NCBI RefSeq assembly: GCF_000802185.1
Contig: NZ_KN676113.1
Coordinates: 1,529,097-1,570,808, forward strand
Source of the DNA: Belnapia sp. F-4-1
Lineage (GTDB): Bacteria > Pseudomonadota > Alphaproteobacteria > Acetobacterales > Acetobacteraceae
DNA length: 41,712 nt
Reading direction: 5' to 3'
Below the pieces are notes generated by a model that made no database searches, was not told where the DNA came from, and saw only the letters and a list, made by a program, of their open reading frames with translations. Positions 25,730 through 33,661 of this stretch are shown one piece after another. The translations under genes and the position numbers were made by a program. Position 1 is the first letter of the stretch. Each line of letters begins with the position of its first letter.

Positions 25730-27526
25730 ATGCCCATCCGCCTCCTCTCCGAGACCACCGCCAACCGCATCGCCGCCGGCGAGGTGGTGGAGCGGCCGGC
25801 CGCCGTGGTGAAGGAGCTGGTGGAGAATGCCCTCGATGCCAGGGCGCGCCGCATCGCCGTCACGCTCGAGGGCGGCGGGATCGAGCGCGTCGTCGTCGAG
25901 GATGACGGGCATGGGATGGGGCCGGAAGATCTCGGCCTCGCTGTCGAGCGGCATGCCACCTCCAAGCTGCCGGAGGAGGCGATGCTGTTCCGCATAGCCA
26001 CGCTTGGTTTCCGTGGCGAGGCGCTGCCTTCGATCGGTGCGGTGGCGCGGCTCTCCATCACCACCCGGCCGCAGGGTGGGGATGCCCATGCGCTGACTGT
26101 CGAGGGCGGGCGGAAGGGCGCGGTGGTGCCGGCTTCCGGCGCGCCGGGCACGCGGATCGAGGTGCGGGACCTGTTCTACGCCGTCCCGGCCCGGCGGAAA
26201 TTCCTGAAATCCACCCGCACCGAGGCCGACCAGGCGGTGGAGGCGGTGCGGCGCCTGGCGCTCGCTTGGCCGGAGGTGGGCTTCCGGGTGACGCAGGATG
26301 GACGGGAGGTGCTGGCCCTCACCCCCGCCGAGCGGGATGCGCGCATCGCCGACCTGCTCGGGGTGGATTTCGCCGGGGCAAGCTTGCCGGTGGCGGCGGA
26401 GGGAGGCGGCCTTGCCCTCTCCGGCCTGGCCGCCCAGCCGGCCTATACGCGGGCGACGGGGATGGAGCAGCACCTCGTCGTCAACCGCCGCCCGGTGCGG
26501 GACCAGCTGCTGCGGACGGCGCTGCGGGTGGCCTATCGTGACCTGGTGGCGGCGGGGCGGCATCCGGTGGCGGCGCTCTTCCTCGACCTGCCGCATGAGG
26601 CGGTCGACGTGAATGTCCATCCGATGAAGACCGAGTTGCGCTTCCGCGACGAGGCTGGGGTGCGCGGGTTGCTGATCGGGGCGCTGCGGCGGTCGCTTTC
26701 GGCAGGCGCCGGGGTGGCGGCGCCGGCCCCGGCGCTGACCGCCTATGCGCCGCGCACCGGCTGGTCTAGCGGGTGGCGGCGCCCGGAGCCGGCGCCGCTG
26801 CCGGACCGGATCGGCCTCGCCGAGATGCAGCTCGCCCTGACGCCGCCGCCGCGGGAGCTGGTGCCCGTTCCGGCGCCCGCCCTGCCGCTCGGCTTCGCCC
26901 CGCCGCGGCCGCCTGCCCCGGCGCCCGAGCCGGCACCGGCGGAGCATCCGCTCGGGCGCGCGCTGGCGCAGATCATGGAGACCTACATCCTCGCCGAGGC
27001 GCCGGATGGGGCGCTCGTGCTGGTCGACCAGCATGCGGCACATGAGCGGCTGACGCATGAGGCGCTGCGGGCGCAGCTCATCGAGGGCGGGGTGCGGGCG
27101 CAGCCGCTGCTGCTGCCCTCGGTGGTCGACCTGCCGCCCGCGGATGCGGCGCGGCTGCTCGGCTTCGCCGTCGATCTCGGGCGGCTCGGCCTCGAGATCG
27201 AGGGCTTCGGACCCGGCGCGGTGCTGGTCCGCGCGCTCCCTGCCCTGCTCGGCCCGGCCGATCCCGGGCCGCTGCTGCGCGACCTCGCCGAGGAGCTGGC
27301 CGCCTATGACGAGGCGACGGCGCTCGACCGCAAGCTGGATGCCGCCGTCGCGCGGCTCGCCTGCCATGGCTCCGTGCGGGCCGGGCGGCGGCTTACCCCG
27401 CCGGAGATGGACGCGCTGCTGCGCCAGATGGAGGCGACGCCGCGGGCCGCCACCTGCTCGCATGGCCGGCCGACCTTCCTCCGTCTCGGCAATGCCGATC
27501 TGGAGCGGCTGTTCGGCCGGCGTTGA
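25730..27526 (+). CDS. mutL: DNA mismatch repair protein MutL
   Basis: A 598-residue GHKL ATPase with endonuclease-type C-terminus. N-terminal motifs are IRLLSETTANRIAAGEVVERP (read in parts, residues 3-23), the catalytic Glu and Asn of VKELVENALDA (27-37), VEDDGHGM and TLGFRGEALPSI. A Pro/Ala-rich linker covers about 330-410. The C-terminal endonuclease motif DQHAAHERLTHE starts at D433, and the second metal motif is TCSHGRPTF near the end. The nicking type fits a genome without MutH. ATG 25730 overlaps the stop of a nine-codon frame upstream (TGATG). No mutS is adjacent. Confidence 0.96.
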   Translation: MPIRLLSETTANRIAAGEVVERPAAVVKELVENALDARARRIAVTLEGGGIERVVVEDDGHGMGPEDLGLAVERHATSKLPEEAMLFRIATLGFRGEALPSIGAVARLSITTRPQGGDAHALTVEGGRKGAVVPASGAPGTRIEVRDLFYAVPARRKFLKSTRTEADQAVEAVRRLALAWPEVGFRVTQDGREVLALTPAERDARIADLLGVDFAGASLPVAAEGGGLALSGLAAQPAYTRATGMEQHLVVNRRPVRDQLLRTALRVAYRDLVAAGRHPVAALFLDLPHEAVDVNVHPMKTELRFRDEAGVRGLLIGALRRSLSAGAGVAAPAPALTAYAPRTGWSSGWRRPEPAPLPDRIGLAEMQLALTPPPRELVPVPAPALPLGFAPPRPPAPAPEPAPAEHPLGRALAQIMETYILAEAPDGALVLVDQHAAHERLTHEALRAQLIEGGVRAQPLLLPSVVDLPPADAARLLGFAVDLGRLGLEIEGFGPGAVLVRALPALLGPADPGPLLRDLAEELAAYDEATALDRKLDAAVARLACHGSVRAGRRLTPPEMDALLRQMEATPRAATCSHGRPTFLRLGNADLERLFGRR

Positions 27527-27584
27527 TGCCGTAAGCTGCGCACAGGGAAGAAGCCGCCGGGCACCATCGCCAGGGGACACGCGC

Positions 27585-28928
27585 ATGGCCAGGCGCCGCA
27601 TGCATCTCGGGTTCGACTTCTCTTACTCGCATATGGGCGGGCGCTGGCGCATGCCGGGCTCCTGGCCGGACCGTACCTTCCCCGACATCGCCATGTTCGA
27701 GGAGATGGCCCGCATCGCCGAGCGCGGGCTGCTCGACCTGCTCTTCTCCGGCGACGGCACCGGCGTGCCGGATACCTGGCGCGGCTCGCGCGACGCCGCC
27801 ATCGAATGGGGGATCAACTGGCCGCGGCAGGACATCCAGCCGATCGCCGTCGCGATGTCCCGCGTGACGCGGCATATCGGCTTCGGCCTGACCTATTCGT
27901 CGAGCTTCATGCACCCGTATTACATCGCGCGGCTGATGAACACGCTCGACCACGTCACCGGCGGGCGGATCGCGATGAACCTCGTCGCCTCCACGCGGCG
28001 CTCGGACTTCCGCAATTTCGGCCATGACGGGCTGGTGGACCACGAGGCGCGCTATGCGCGGATGGAGGAGTTCGTCGCCGTCTGCAAGGCACTCTGGGCC
28101 AGCGCCGAGCCGGACGCGATGCTCTGGGACCGCGCCACCGGCCGGGTTGGCGACCCGCGCAAGATCCATGACGTCCACCATGAGGGGCGCTTCTTCAAGG
28201 TAGACGGGCCGCTGAACACGCCGCCCTCGCCGCAGGGCCGGCCGGTGCTGATCCAGGCCGGCGGCTCGCCGCGCGGGGTGCGCGCCTCGGCCCGCGTCGC
28301 CGACCATGTCTTCGGCGCCGACATGGCGCTCGACCTGCAGGTGAAGCAGCGCCGGGCACTCGACGAGGCGCTGCGGGCGGAGGGCCGCGACCCGGAGACG
28401 GTCGGCATCCTCTGGCAGACGCCGATGGTCATCGCCGAGACGGAGCGGGAGGCGCTGGCGCGGCGGGATGCGATGCTGGCCGCCATCCCGGACGAGGCGG
28501 TGGGCGCCTACCTTTCCTACAATTCGGGCTACGACTTCTCGACCTTGCCGGAGCGCTTCACCCTCCGCGCGCTGCATGCGGAGATCGTCGCCGGCCAGGC
28601 CTCGCCGGTCGGCTTCATCCACGAGCTTGCAGCCGAGATCGGCGGCGACACGGAGATCACGCGGCGCGAGTTCTTCGAGCATGGGCGGCGCGAGGCGACG
28701 GCCTACGACACCACCCTCGCCGGCTCGCCACGGCAGATCGCCGACCGGCTGGAGGAGGCCTTCGAGGCGACGGGGGAACGCGGCGGCTTCATGCTCGGGC
28801 ACACGGTCTCGATGCCGCTCGACCTCATCGGCATCGTCGACCTGCTGGTGCCGGAGCTGCAGCGGCGCGGCCGCTTCCGCACCCGGTATGACGGAGAGAC
28901 GCTGGCGGACATGCTGGCGGAGGCCTGA
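27585..28928 (+). CDS. LLM-class flavin-dependent monooxygenase (NtaA/SnaA/DszA type)
   Basis: A 447-residue FMN-dependent two-component monooxygenase of the bacterial luciferase superfamily. Features of the NtaA/DszA group are the N-terminal MHLGFDFSYSHMGG, WRMPGSW, GVPDTWRGSRDAAIEWG, HIGFGLTYSSSFMHPYYIARLMNTLDH (read in parts), GGRIAMNLVAS, HEARYARMEEF, HDVHHEGRFFKVDGPLN and QAGGSPRGVRASAR. These enzymes use reduced FMN from a separate reductase to oxidise chelators or organosulfur compounds; no reductase gene is near. The ATG has AGGGGA upstream. A hairpin follows the stop. Confidence 0.92.
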   Translation: MARRRMHLGFDFSYSHMGGRWRMPGSWPDRTFPDIAMFEEMARIAERGLLDLLFSGDGTGVPDTWRGSRDAAIEWGINWPRQDIQPIAVAMSRVTRHIGFGLTYSSSFMHPYYIARLMNTLDHVTGGRIAMNLVASTRRSDFRNFGHDGLVDHEARYARMEEFVAVCKALWASAEPDAMLWDRATGRVGDPRKIHDVHHEGRFFKVDGPLNTPPSPQGRPVLIQAGGSPRGVRASARVADHVFGADMALDLQVKQRRALDEALRAEGRDPETVGILWQTPMVIAETEREALARRDAMLAAIPDEAVGAYLSYNSGYDFSTLPERFTLRALHAEIVAGQASPVGFIHELAAEIGGDTEITRREFFEHGRREATAYDTTLAGSPRQIADRLEEAFEATGERGGFMLGHTVSMPLDLIGIVDLLVPELQRRGRFRTRYDGETLADMLAEA

Positions 28929-28970
28929 GGCGCGGTCGCGACAGCGTGTCCCTGCCTGACCAATGCGTCA

Positions 28971-28998
28971 CCCGGCGTGGAGGACCCCTCCATCCGGG
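28971..28998 (+). terminator. Hairpin after the LLM monooxygenase gene
   Basis: CCCGG (28971-28975) pairs with CCGGG (28994-28998) and TGGAGG (28978-28983) with CCTCCA (28987-28992) around a 3-base loop, 43 bases after the stop. No T-run follows. Confidence 0.45.
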
Positions 28999-29054
28999 CA
29001 GTCGCAAGCTCCTGGCGGGCGCCAGGCGCCTCACCAGCAACAGGGAGAGCGACC

Positions 29055-29555
29055 ATGCGTTTCGCATCCATGGCCTCGGTCGGCGCGGCGGCCCTGCTCG
29101 CCGCCATGCTGCCCGGCAGCAAGGCCTTTGCGGCTGACAGCGACATCCCGGGCATCAACCGACATACGGCGACCTTCGAGCGGCCAATGCACGAGAACCC
29201 GGAGATGCGGCCCTTCATGAACCGGGCCGCGCCGCGGACCGCCGCCGCGCCGGCGCCGCCCGTCGCCCCGCCAACACCGGCCCCCGTCCCGACCCGCATG
29301 AACGTGCTGCATGATGCGGATTCGCTGATCCAAGAAGCGGAGGCCCGCATCCGTGCGCGTGACAGGCAGCAGGCCGAGCTCATCCTGGAGCGGGCGGAGA
29401 TGGCGCTGCTGAACGGCAAGGCGGCGGGCGAGGCGGTGCCGGAGGGTGCGATGAAGCCGCTCGACCAGGCCCGTGCCGCCCTGCATCGTGGCCAGATGGC
29501 CGCCTCGGAGCGGCAGGCGGAGGCCGCCCGGCAGATCATCGCCTCGGCACAGTAA
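29055..29555 (+). CDS. Exported Ala/Pro-rich hypothetical protein
   Basis: A 166-residue protein with a clear Sec signal peptide (MRFASMASVGAAALLAAMLP...KAFA, cleavage after residue ~26). The mature part has a His/Glu/Pro-rich start (NRHTATFERPMHENPEM), a Pro/Ala linker (about residues 58-82) and a long charged helical region (LIQEAEARIRARDRQQAELILERAEMALLN, read in parts) that could form a coiled coil. AGGGAGAG precedes the ATG. It has no known family that I recognise. It is on the same strand as the deacetylase that follows but is separated by about 60 bases. Confidence 0.75.
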   Translation: MRFASMASVGAAALLAAMLPGSKAFAADSDIPGINRHTATFERPMHENPEMRPFMNRAAPRTAAAPAPPVAPPTPAPVPTRMNVLHDADSLIQEAEARIRARDRQQAELILERAEMALLNGKAAGEAVPEGAMKPLDQARAALHRGQMAASERQAEAARQIIASAQ

Positions 29556-29617
29556 ATCTTCGGGTCCGAAACGTCGCTGCTTGAGCGCGGGCGGCATCCG
29601 TGGGAGAGGTTCCGGTG

Positions 29618-30523
29618 ATGCCGCCCGCCTCTCTCGCCGCGGCGGGCCGGTGGCGTGGCCTGCTCGCTTGGTCGCCGAGCCCCGCGATCCGCGCCTCGCT
29701 CGGGCTGCATGCCGGCGGGCTGCTCGCCATGGCCGCGGAGCCGGGCTGTTGGCAGGAGGCGCTCTCGGCCCTTGGTGCCAACCATCTGGCCTTGGCCGGC
29801 TGCATGCATCCGCGCTGCCGCCTGCTCGGGCCGGTGCTGACGCGGCTCGGCGGGGCGGAGCCGCGCATCGCCCTCACCTTCGATGACGGGCCGGACCCTG
29901 AGGTGACGCCGCAGGTCCTCGACCTGCTCGATGCCTGGGGTGCCAAGGCCAGCTTCTTCGTCATCGGCGAGCGGGCGGCGCGGCACCCGGCCCTGCTGCG
30001 CGAGATGCTACGGCGCGGCCATGGCGTGGAGAACCATACCCATCGCCATCCCCTCGGCTTCGCCGCCTTCGGCCCGGGCGCGATGCTGCGCGAGATCGAG
30101 ACGGCGCAGGCCGCCATCGGCGATGCCTGCGGCCAGGCGCCGCGCCTCTTCCGCCCGCCGGCGGGGCTGCGCAGCCCGTTGCTCGACCCGGTGTTGTCGC
30201 TCGCTGGCCTCTCGCTCGTCGCCTGGACGCGGCGTGGCTATGACACGGTCTCGCCGCATCCCGGGCGGGTGCTGGCCCGGCTGAGCCGCGGCCTCGGGCC
30301 GGGCGACGTGCTGCTGCTGCATGACGGGCGCTCGGCCTGGGGCTATGCGGGCCGGGCCGTGGTGCTGGACGTGCTGCCGGTGCTGCTGGGCCGGATCGCG
30401 GCCGCCGGGCTCAGCGCCGTCGCGCTGCCGCCAGCGGAGGAGGCGCTGTGCGACGCCTCCGCCACAGCAGGGCCGGCAGGCGCGGCAGCATCCCGAGCAC
30501 CAGCCGCGTATGCATCCAGGTGA
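29618..30523 (+). CDS. Polysaccharide deacetylase (NodB/CE4 family)
   Basis: A 301-residue carbohydrate esterase that removes N- or O-acetyl groups from glycans. CE4 motifs are TFDDGPDPEVT (catalytic Asp at 89-90), HTHRH with metal-binding His at 140 and 144, RPPAGLR, LVAWTRRGYD, and LLLHDGR with the last catalytic His. No signal peptide is evident; the N-terminal ~80 residues are hydrophobic and of unknown role. ATG 29618 has GGAGAGG upstream (GTG 29600 and 29615 are alternatives). Its last 113 bases overlap the convergent glycosyltransferase gene, which suggests a possible functional tie to the glycolipid arm of the polyene cluster (inference). Confidence 0.88.
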   Translation: MPPASLAAAGRWRGLLAWSPSPAIRASLGLHAGGLLAMAAEPGCWQEALSALGANHLALAGCMHPRCRLLGPVLTRLGGAEPRIALTFDDGPDPEVTPQVLDLLDAWGAKASFFVIGERAARHPALLREMLRRGHGVENHTHRHPLGFAAFGPGAMLREIETAQAAIGDACGQAPRLFRPPAGLRSPLLDPVLSLAGLSLVAWTRRGYDTVSPHPGRVLARLSRGLGPGDVLLLHDGRSAWGYAGRAVVLDVLPVLLGRIAAAGLSAVALPPAEEALCDASATAGPAGAAASRAPAAYASR

Positions 30524-31196
30524 GCAGCAGGTTGTCCCGCGCATAGTGGAAATGCGAGACGCCGCCCTCCTCCTTCGACAGGTAGCGGCAGGGCACCGGC
30601 AGGTTCACCACCGGCAGGCCGCGCCAGCAGAGACGTACGGCGGCCTCCGGGTCGAAGTCGAAGCGGCGCATCCAGCGATGCCGCTCCATCACCGCGACCA
30701 GCGGCGCCACCGGATAGAGGCGGAAGCCGAAGAGGCAGTCGCCGATGCCGCCCCCGAGCGTTTGCACATTGGCGAGCCAGTTGGAAATGCGCCGCCCTTG
30801 CACGCGGAGCGAAGGTGCCTCCGGCCCGAAGACCGGGCGGCCGAGAATCATCGCCTCCGGCGCGGCGCGGGACGCCTCCATCATGGCACCGATACGGTCG
30901 GCCGGGTGCTGGCCATCGGCATCCATGGTCAGCGCATGGGTGAAGCCGCGCCGCGCCGCCTCCCGGAGGCCGTGCAGCACGGCCATGCCCTTGCCGGCAT
31001 TGCTCGGCAGGACCATCACCTCGAGGCCCGGGTCGCGGGCCGCCTCCTCCAGCAGCAGGGCATCGGTGCCGTCCGTGCTGCCGTCGACGACGACCCAAAC
31101 CGGGGTCCAGGCGGCGCGGGCCTCGCGCACGGTCTGCAGCACGCGCGGCCCGGTATTGTAGCTGGGGATCAGAACCAGCCGCGTCTCCGCCGCCAT
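30411..31196 (-). CDS. Family 2 glycosyltransferase of the polyene cluster
   Basis: A 261-residue GT2 enzyme with dolichyl-phosphate-mannose-synthase-like layout: VLIPSYNTG near the N-terminus, VVDGSTDGTDALL, NAGKGMAVLHGLREA, the DxD motif MDADGQHP, and GGGIGDCLFGFRLYP near residues 148-162, then RRFDFDPE. ATG 31196 overlaps the acyltransferase stop in TGATG, so it is translated by coupling. In many aryl-polyene clusters a GT2 and an acyltransferase occur as one fused protein (family knowledge); here they are split. It probably transfers a sugar to a lipid or polyene carrier. It overlaps the end of the deacetylase gene. Confidence 0.88.
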   Translation of the reverse strand: MAAETRLVLIPSYNTGPRVLQTVREARAAWTPVWVVVDGSTDGTDALLLEEAARDPGLEVMVLPSNAGKGMAVLHGLREAARRGFTHALTMDADGQHPADRIGAMMEASRAAPEAMILGRPVFGPEAPSLRVQGRRISNWLANVQTLGGGIGDCLFGFRLYPVAPLVAVMERHRWMRRFDFDPEAAVRLCWRGLPVVNLPVPCRYLSKEEGGVSHFHYARDNLLLTWMHTRLVLGMLPRLPALLWRRRRTAPPPLAAARRR

Positions 31197-31993
31197 CAAC
31201 GCGGGGCCTGCCCCGGCACTTCCTCGCGGAAATAGGCCTCGAGCCCGGTGACGAAGCCCTGCGGGTCCTCCCCCACCTCGAAGCGGCGGCCGAGTCGGAT
31301 GCGATAGACCAGCGGCAGCTGCGGCCGGCGGAAGAGCGGCCAGCCCTTGCGGAGATAGGGGCTGTCCGCCTCGATCAGCACGCTCTGCACCGGTGCCCCG
31401 GCGGCGCGGGCCATGACGGCGAAGCTGCGGTGGAAGGCATCGACCGGCGGCCGGGCGGTGCGCGAGCCCTCGGGGAAGATCAGCAACTGCGCCCCGTCGC
31501 GGATGGCCTGAGCGGCGCGGCGGATCATCGGCAGCGGCGCGTCGTTGCGGATATAGGCCGCGAGCCGCACGCTACCGCCGTAGAAGACATTGTCCCACAG
31601 CGCGGCCTTGGTGATGCAGACGACGCGCGGCAGGCGGGAGGTGAGCAGCACCGCATCCAGCATGGTCGGGTGGTTCGGGGCGATGACGATAGCCCGCTCC
31701 CGCGCCAGCCGGTCGAATTCGCGGAAATCGACCCGCAGCACGCCGGTCAGCCGCATCAACCCGATGAACCACCGGAAGCCGAACATGATCATGAACTGGC
31801 CGAAGGCCTCGCCGGAACGCCGCGGCAAGATTCGGTAGAGAAGCCCCGCCGGCACACTCCAGAAGAAGCAACCGAGGCCGAACATCAGCAAGCAGAAATA
31901 GAAGGCGACCGGGTAATAGGCCGCGGCGATCCAATCAAGTGCGGAGAGGCTTGCGCGCGGCTGCCGCAGACTCGTCGGCTGCATCTTTTCCAT
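31196..31993 (-). CDS. PlsC-type 1-acyl-glycerol-phosphate-like acyltransferase of the polyene cluster
   Basis: A 265-residue membrane acyltransferase. Two hydrophobic stretches (IAAAYYPVAFYFCLLMFGLGCFF and the segment near FGFRWFIGLM, read in parts) precede the catalytic NHPTMLD motif (H-x4-D). FPEGSRT is the second motif and APVQSVLIEAD the third. This is the LPLAT fold that esterifies an acyl-ACP or acyl-CoA onto an acceptor. The ATG has GGGAGG immediately upstream. It leads the - strand pair, with the GT2 gene coupled downstream, and is divergent from the methyltransferase gene. Confidence 0.9.
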   Translation of the reverse strand: MEKMQPTSLRQPRASLSALDWIAAAYYPVAFYFCLLMFGLGCFFWSVPAGLLYRILPRRSGEAFGQFMIMFGFRWFIGLMRLTGVLRVDFREFDRLARERAIVIAPNHPTMLDAVLLTSRLPRVVCITKAALWDNVFYGGSVRLAAYIRNDAPLPMIRRAAQAIRDGAQLLIFPEGSRTARPPVDAFHRSFAVMARAAGAPVQSVLIEADSPYLRKGWPLFRRPQLPLVYRIRLGRRFEVGEDPQGFVTGLEAYFREEVPGQAPR

Positions 31994-32009
31994 GCCTCCC
32001 TGCTCGCGT

Positions 32010-32039
32010 AATATAGTTTATCGTGATGCTTAACGTCCA
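32010..32039 (-). promoter_or_regulatory. Putative promoter for the acyltransferase-glycosyltransferase pair
   Basis: In the AT-rich divergent spacer (31994-32071), the - strand reads TGGACG (32039-32034), an 18-base spacer, and TATATT (32015-32010). These resemble -35 and -10 boxes. Transcription would begin about 10 bases before the ATG, just ahead of GGGAGG. The + strand promoter for the methyltransferase should lie in the same spacer but is not clear. Confidence 0.4.
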
Positions 32040-32125
32040 GGAGCCGGCCAAGCTGTGACAAGGGACAGGCCGTGACAGGAAAACAGGGGTTGCAGGCTGC
32101 GGTTCGACCGCCGGCGGAGACTAGC

Positions 32126-32887
32126 ATGCCAGGTGCCCTGGCGGACGAGGCCCGGCCCGTACCGCATCCGACTTTAACGGAATATTACCAGAACGCCGAG
32201 GCGCGTGACGGCTTCGTCCGGCAATTGTTCGACCAGGCGGCGGGCTCCTACGACCAGATCAACACCGCCTTCTCCCTCGGCTCCGGAGCCTGGTACCGGC
32301 GGCGGGCGCTGTGGCAGGCCGGGTTGCGGCCGGGGCAGCGGATGCTGGATGTCGCCATCGGCACCGGGCTCGTGGCGCGGGAGGGGGTGCGCATCCTCGG
32401 CCGGCCGGAGGCGGTGACGGGCATCGACCTCAGCGCCGGGATGCTGGCCGAGGCGCGGCAGAACCTCGCCATTTCACTCATCCGCGGCCGGGCGGAGGCG
32501 CTGCCCTTCGCCGATGGCAGCTTCGACTTCCTCAGCATGGGCTATGCGCTGCGGCATGTGCCGGACCTCGTCACGGCCTTCGCCGAATACCGCCGCGTGC
32601 TGCGGCCGGGGGGCAGGCTCCTGCTACTCGAGATCGGCCGGCCGGAGGGGCCGCTCGCCTACCGGGCGGCGCGCTTCTATCTCGGCCGGGTGGTGCCGGC
32701 GCTCAGCCGCCTGACCGGAGGCGGGGCGCGGGCCGGGCTGATGATGCAGTATTACTGGGACACCATCGATGCCTGCGTGCCGCCCGCGACCATCCTCCAG
32801 GCGCTGCGGACGGCCGGACTCGAGGGCGCGCGCTGCGAAACGCAGCTCGGCCTGTTCCGCGCCTATATGGCCGAGCGTCCGGCATGA
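32126..32887 (+). CDS. UbiE/COQ5-like methyltransferase of the polyene cluster
   Basis: A 253-residue SAM-dependent methyltransferase. GSYDQINTAFSLGSGAWYRRRAL (read in parts, near residue 40) is the UbiE-type N-terminal signature, MLDVAIGTGLVARE is motif I, GIDLSAGML follows, and YALRHVPDLVTAFAEYRRVLRPGG (in parts) covers motifs II-III. ATG 32126 has GGAG seven bases upstream and begins near the usual family start; GTG 32072, preceded by AAGGGA, would add 18 residues. Aryl-polyene clusters often carry such a methyltransferase to decorate the aryl head group. It overlaps the next methyltransferase gene by four bases (ATGA). Confidence 0.88.
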   Translation: MPGALADEARPVPHPTLTEYYQNAEARDGFVRQLFDQAAGSYDQINTAFSLGSGAWYRRRALWQAGLRPGQRMLDVAIGTGLVAREGVRILGRPEAVTGIDLSAGMLAEARQNLAISLIRGRAEALPFADGSFDFLSMGYALRHVPDLVTAFAEYRRVLRPGGRLLLLEIGRPEGPLAYRAARFYLGRVVPALSRLTGGGARAGLMMQYYWDTIDACVPPATILQALRTAGLEGARCETQLGLFRAYMAERPA

Positions 32888-33525
32888 GCGCCGCGCTGGC
32901 GCGGGAGGTGGCGGGGCTCTACGCCGGCGCCTCGCGCTTCGCCCGCGGCTATGTCGGCGGCAAATTGCGCACCGATCCGGTGAGCCGGGCGGTGCTGGAG
33001 CGGGCGGCGGCCAAGCCTTTCGGGGTGGTGGCCGATCTCGGCTGCGGCCGGGGGCAACTCGGCCTCGCCCTGCTGATGGCGGGGCGGGCGCGGGAGGTGA
33101 TCGGCCTCGACCGCGATGCGCGCAAGATCACCGAAGCCCAAGCGGCGGCGGCGGGGCTGCCGGCCCGCTTCACGACAGCTGACCTCACTGCGGACAGCGT
33201 GCCGGATTGCGATACGGCGCTGCTGATCGACGTGCTCTACCAGCTCCCCGCCGAGGCGCAGCGGCCGGTACTGGCGGCGGTGGCGGCGCGGGCGCGGCGG
33301 CAGGTGCTGATCCGTGCCTTCGACCCGGCCCGCGGCTGGCGCAGCATCCTTGGCCTCGCGATGGAGCGGGCCGGGCGCCTCGTCCGGGGCGACGGCAACG
33401 CCATCGCCCCGCTGCCGATGGAGGTGCTGGCGGCACCCTTCCGGGCGGCGGGCTTCGCCGTCTCCGTCACACCCTGCTGGGAAGGGACGCCCCTGCCGAA
33501 CGTGCTGCTGGCGGCGGAACGGTGA
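32884..33525 (+). CDS. Second class I SAM-dependent methyltransferase
   Basis: A 213-residue methyltransferase. VVADLGCGRGQLGLAL is motif I (about residues 46-61), IGLDRDARKI is the ribose-binding acidic loop, and DTALLIDVLYQLPAEA is motif II-III. ATG 32884 overlaps the stop of the UbiE-like gene. The family does not reveal the substrate. Its place in the cluster suggests a role in polyene tailoring. It ends 136 bases before the ACP gene, with a long inverted repeat in between. Confidence 0.85.
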   Translation: MSAALAREVAGLYAGASRFARGYVGGKLRTDPVSRAVLERAAAKPFGVVADLGCGRGQLGLALLMAGRAREVIGLDRDARKITEAQAAAAGLPARFTTADLTADSVPDCDTALLIDVLYQLPAEAQRPVLAAVAARARRQVLIRAFDPARGWRSILGLAMERAGRLVRGDGNAIAPLPMEVLAAPFRAAGFAVSVTPCWEGTPLPNVLLAAER

Positions 33526-33527
33526 GG

Positions 33528-33597
33528 CAGACGGTTTCGTGTCGGATGTTCCGCGAACTGTGTCGCCCACTTCCTTGCCTCGGCGGGTAACCGTCTG
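33528..33597 (+). promoter_or_regulatory. Long-range inverted repeat between the methyltransferase and ACP genes
   Basis: CAGACGGTT (33528-33536) is exactly complementary to AACCGTCTG (33589-33597), enclosing 52 bases that contain a further small stem (GTTC CGC GAAC, 33548-33558). The spacer 33526-33661 holds no gene. It could be an attenuator or leader for the operon from the ACP onward, or a weak terminator. Confidence 0.4.
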
Positions 33598-33661
33598 ATA
33601 TCGAGTGTGAGATTGAGCAACGCCCGTTAACACCAGCGCACCAGCAAGGTTTCACGGCTCC

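Noticed and set aside
24791-27601. A 936-codon - strand frame opposite the phosphoesterase and mutL genes
   Set aside because: Antisense shadow; it spans two well-supported + strand genes and has no motif.
28929-29054. Small RNA gene in the spacer after the LLM gene
   Set aside because: Only a terminator-like hairpin is visible; there is no promoter or extended fold.
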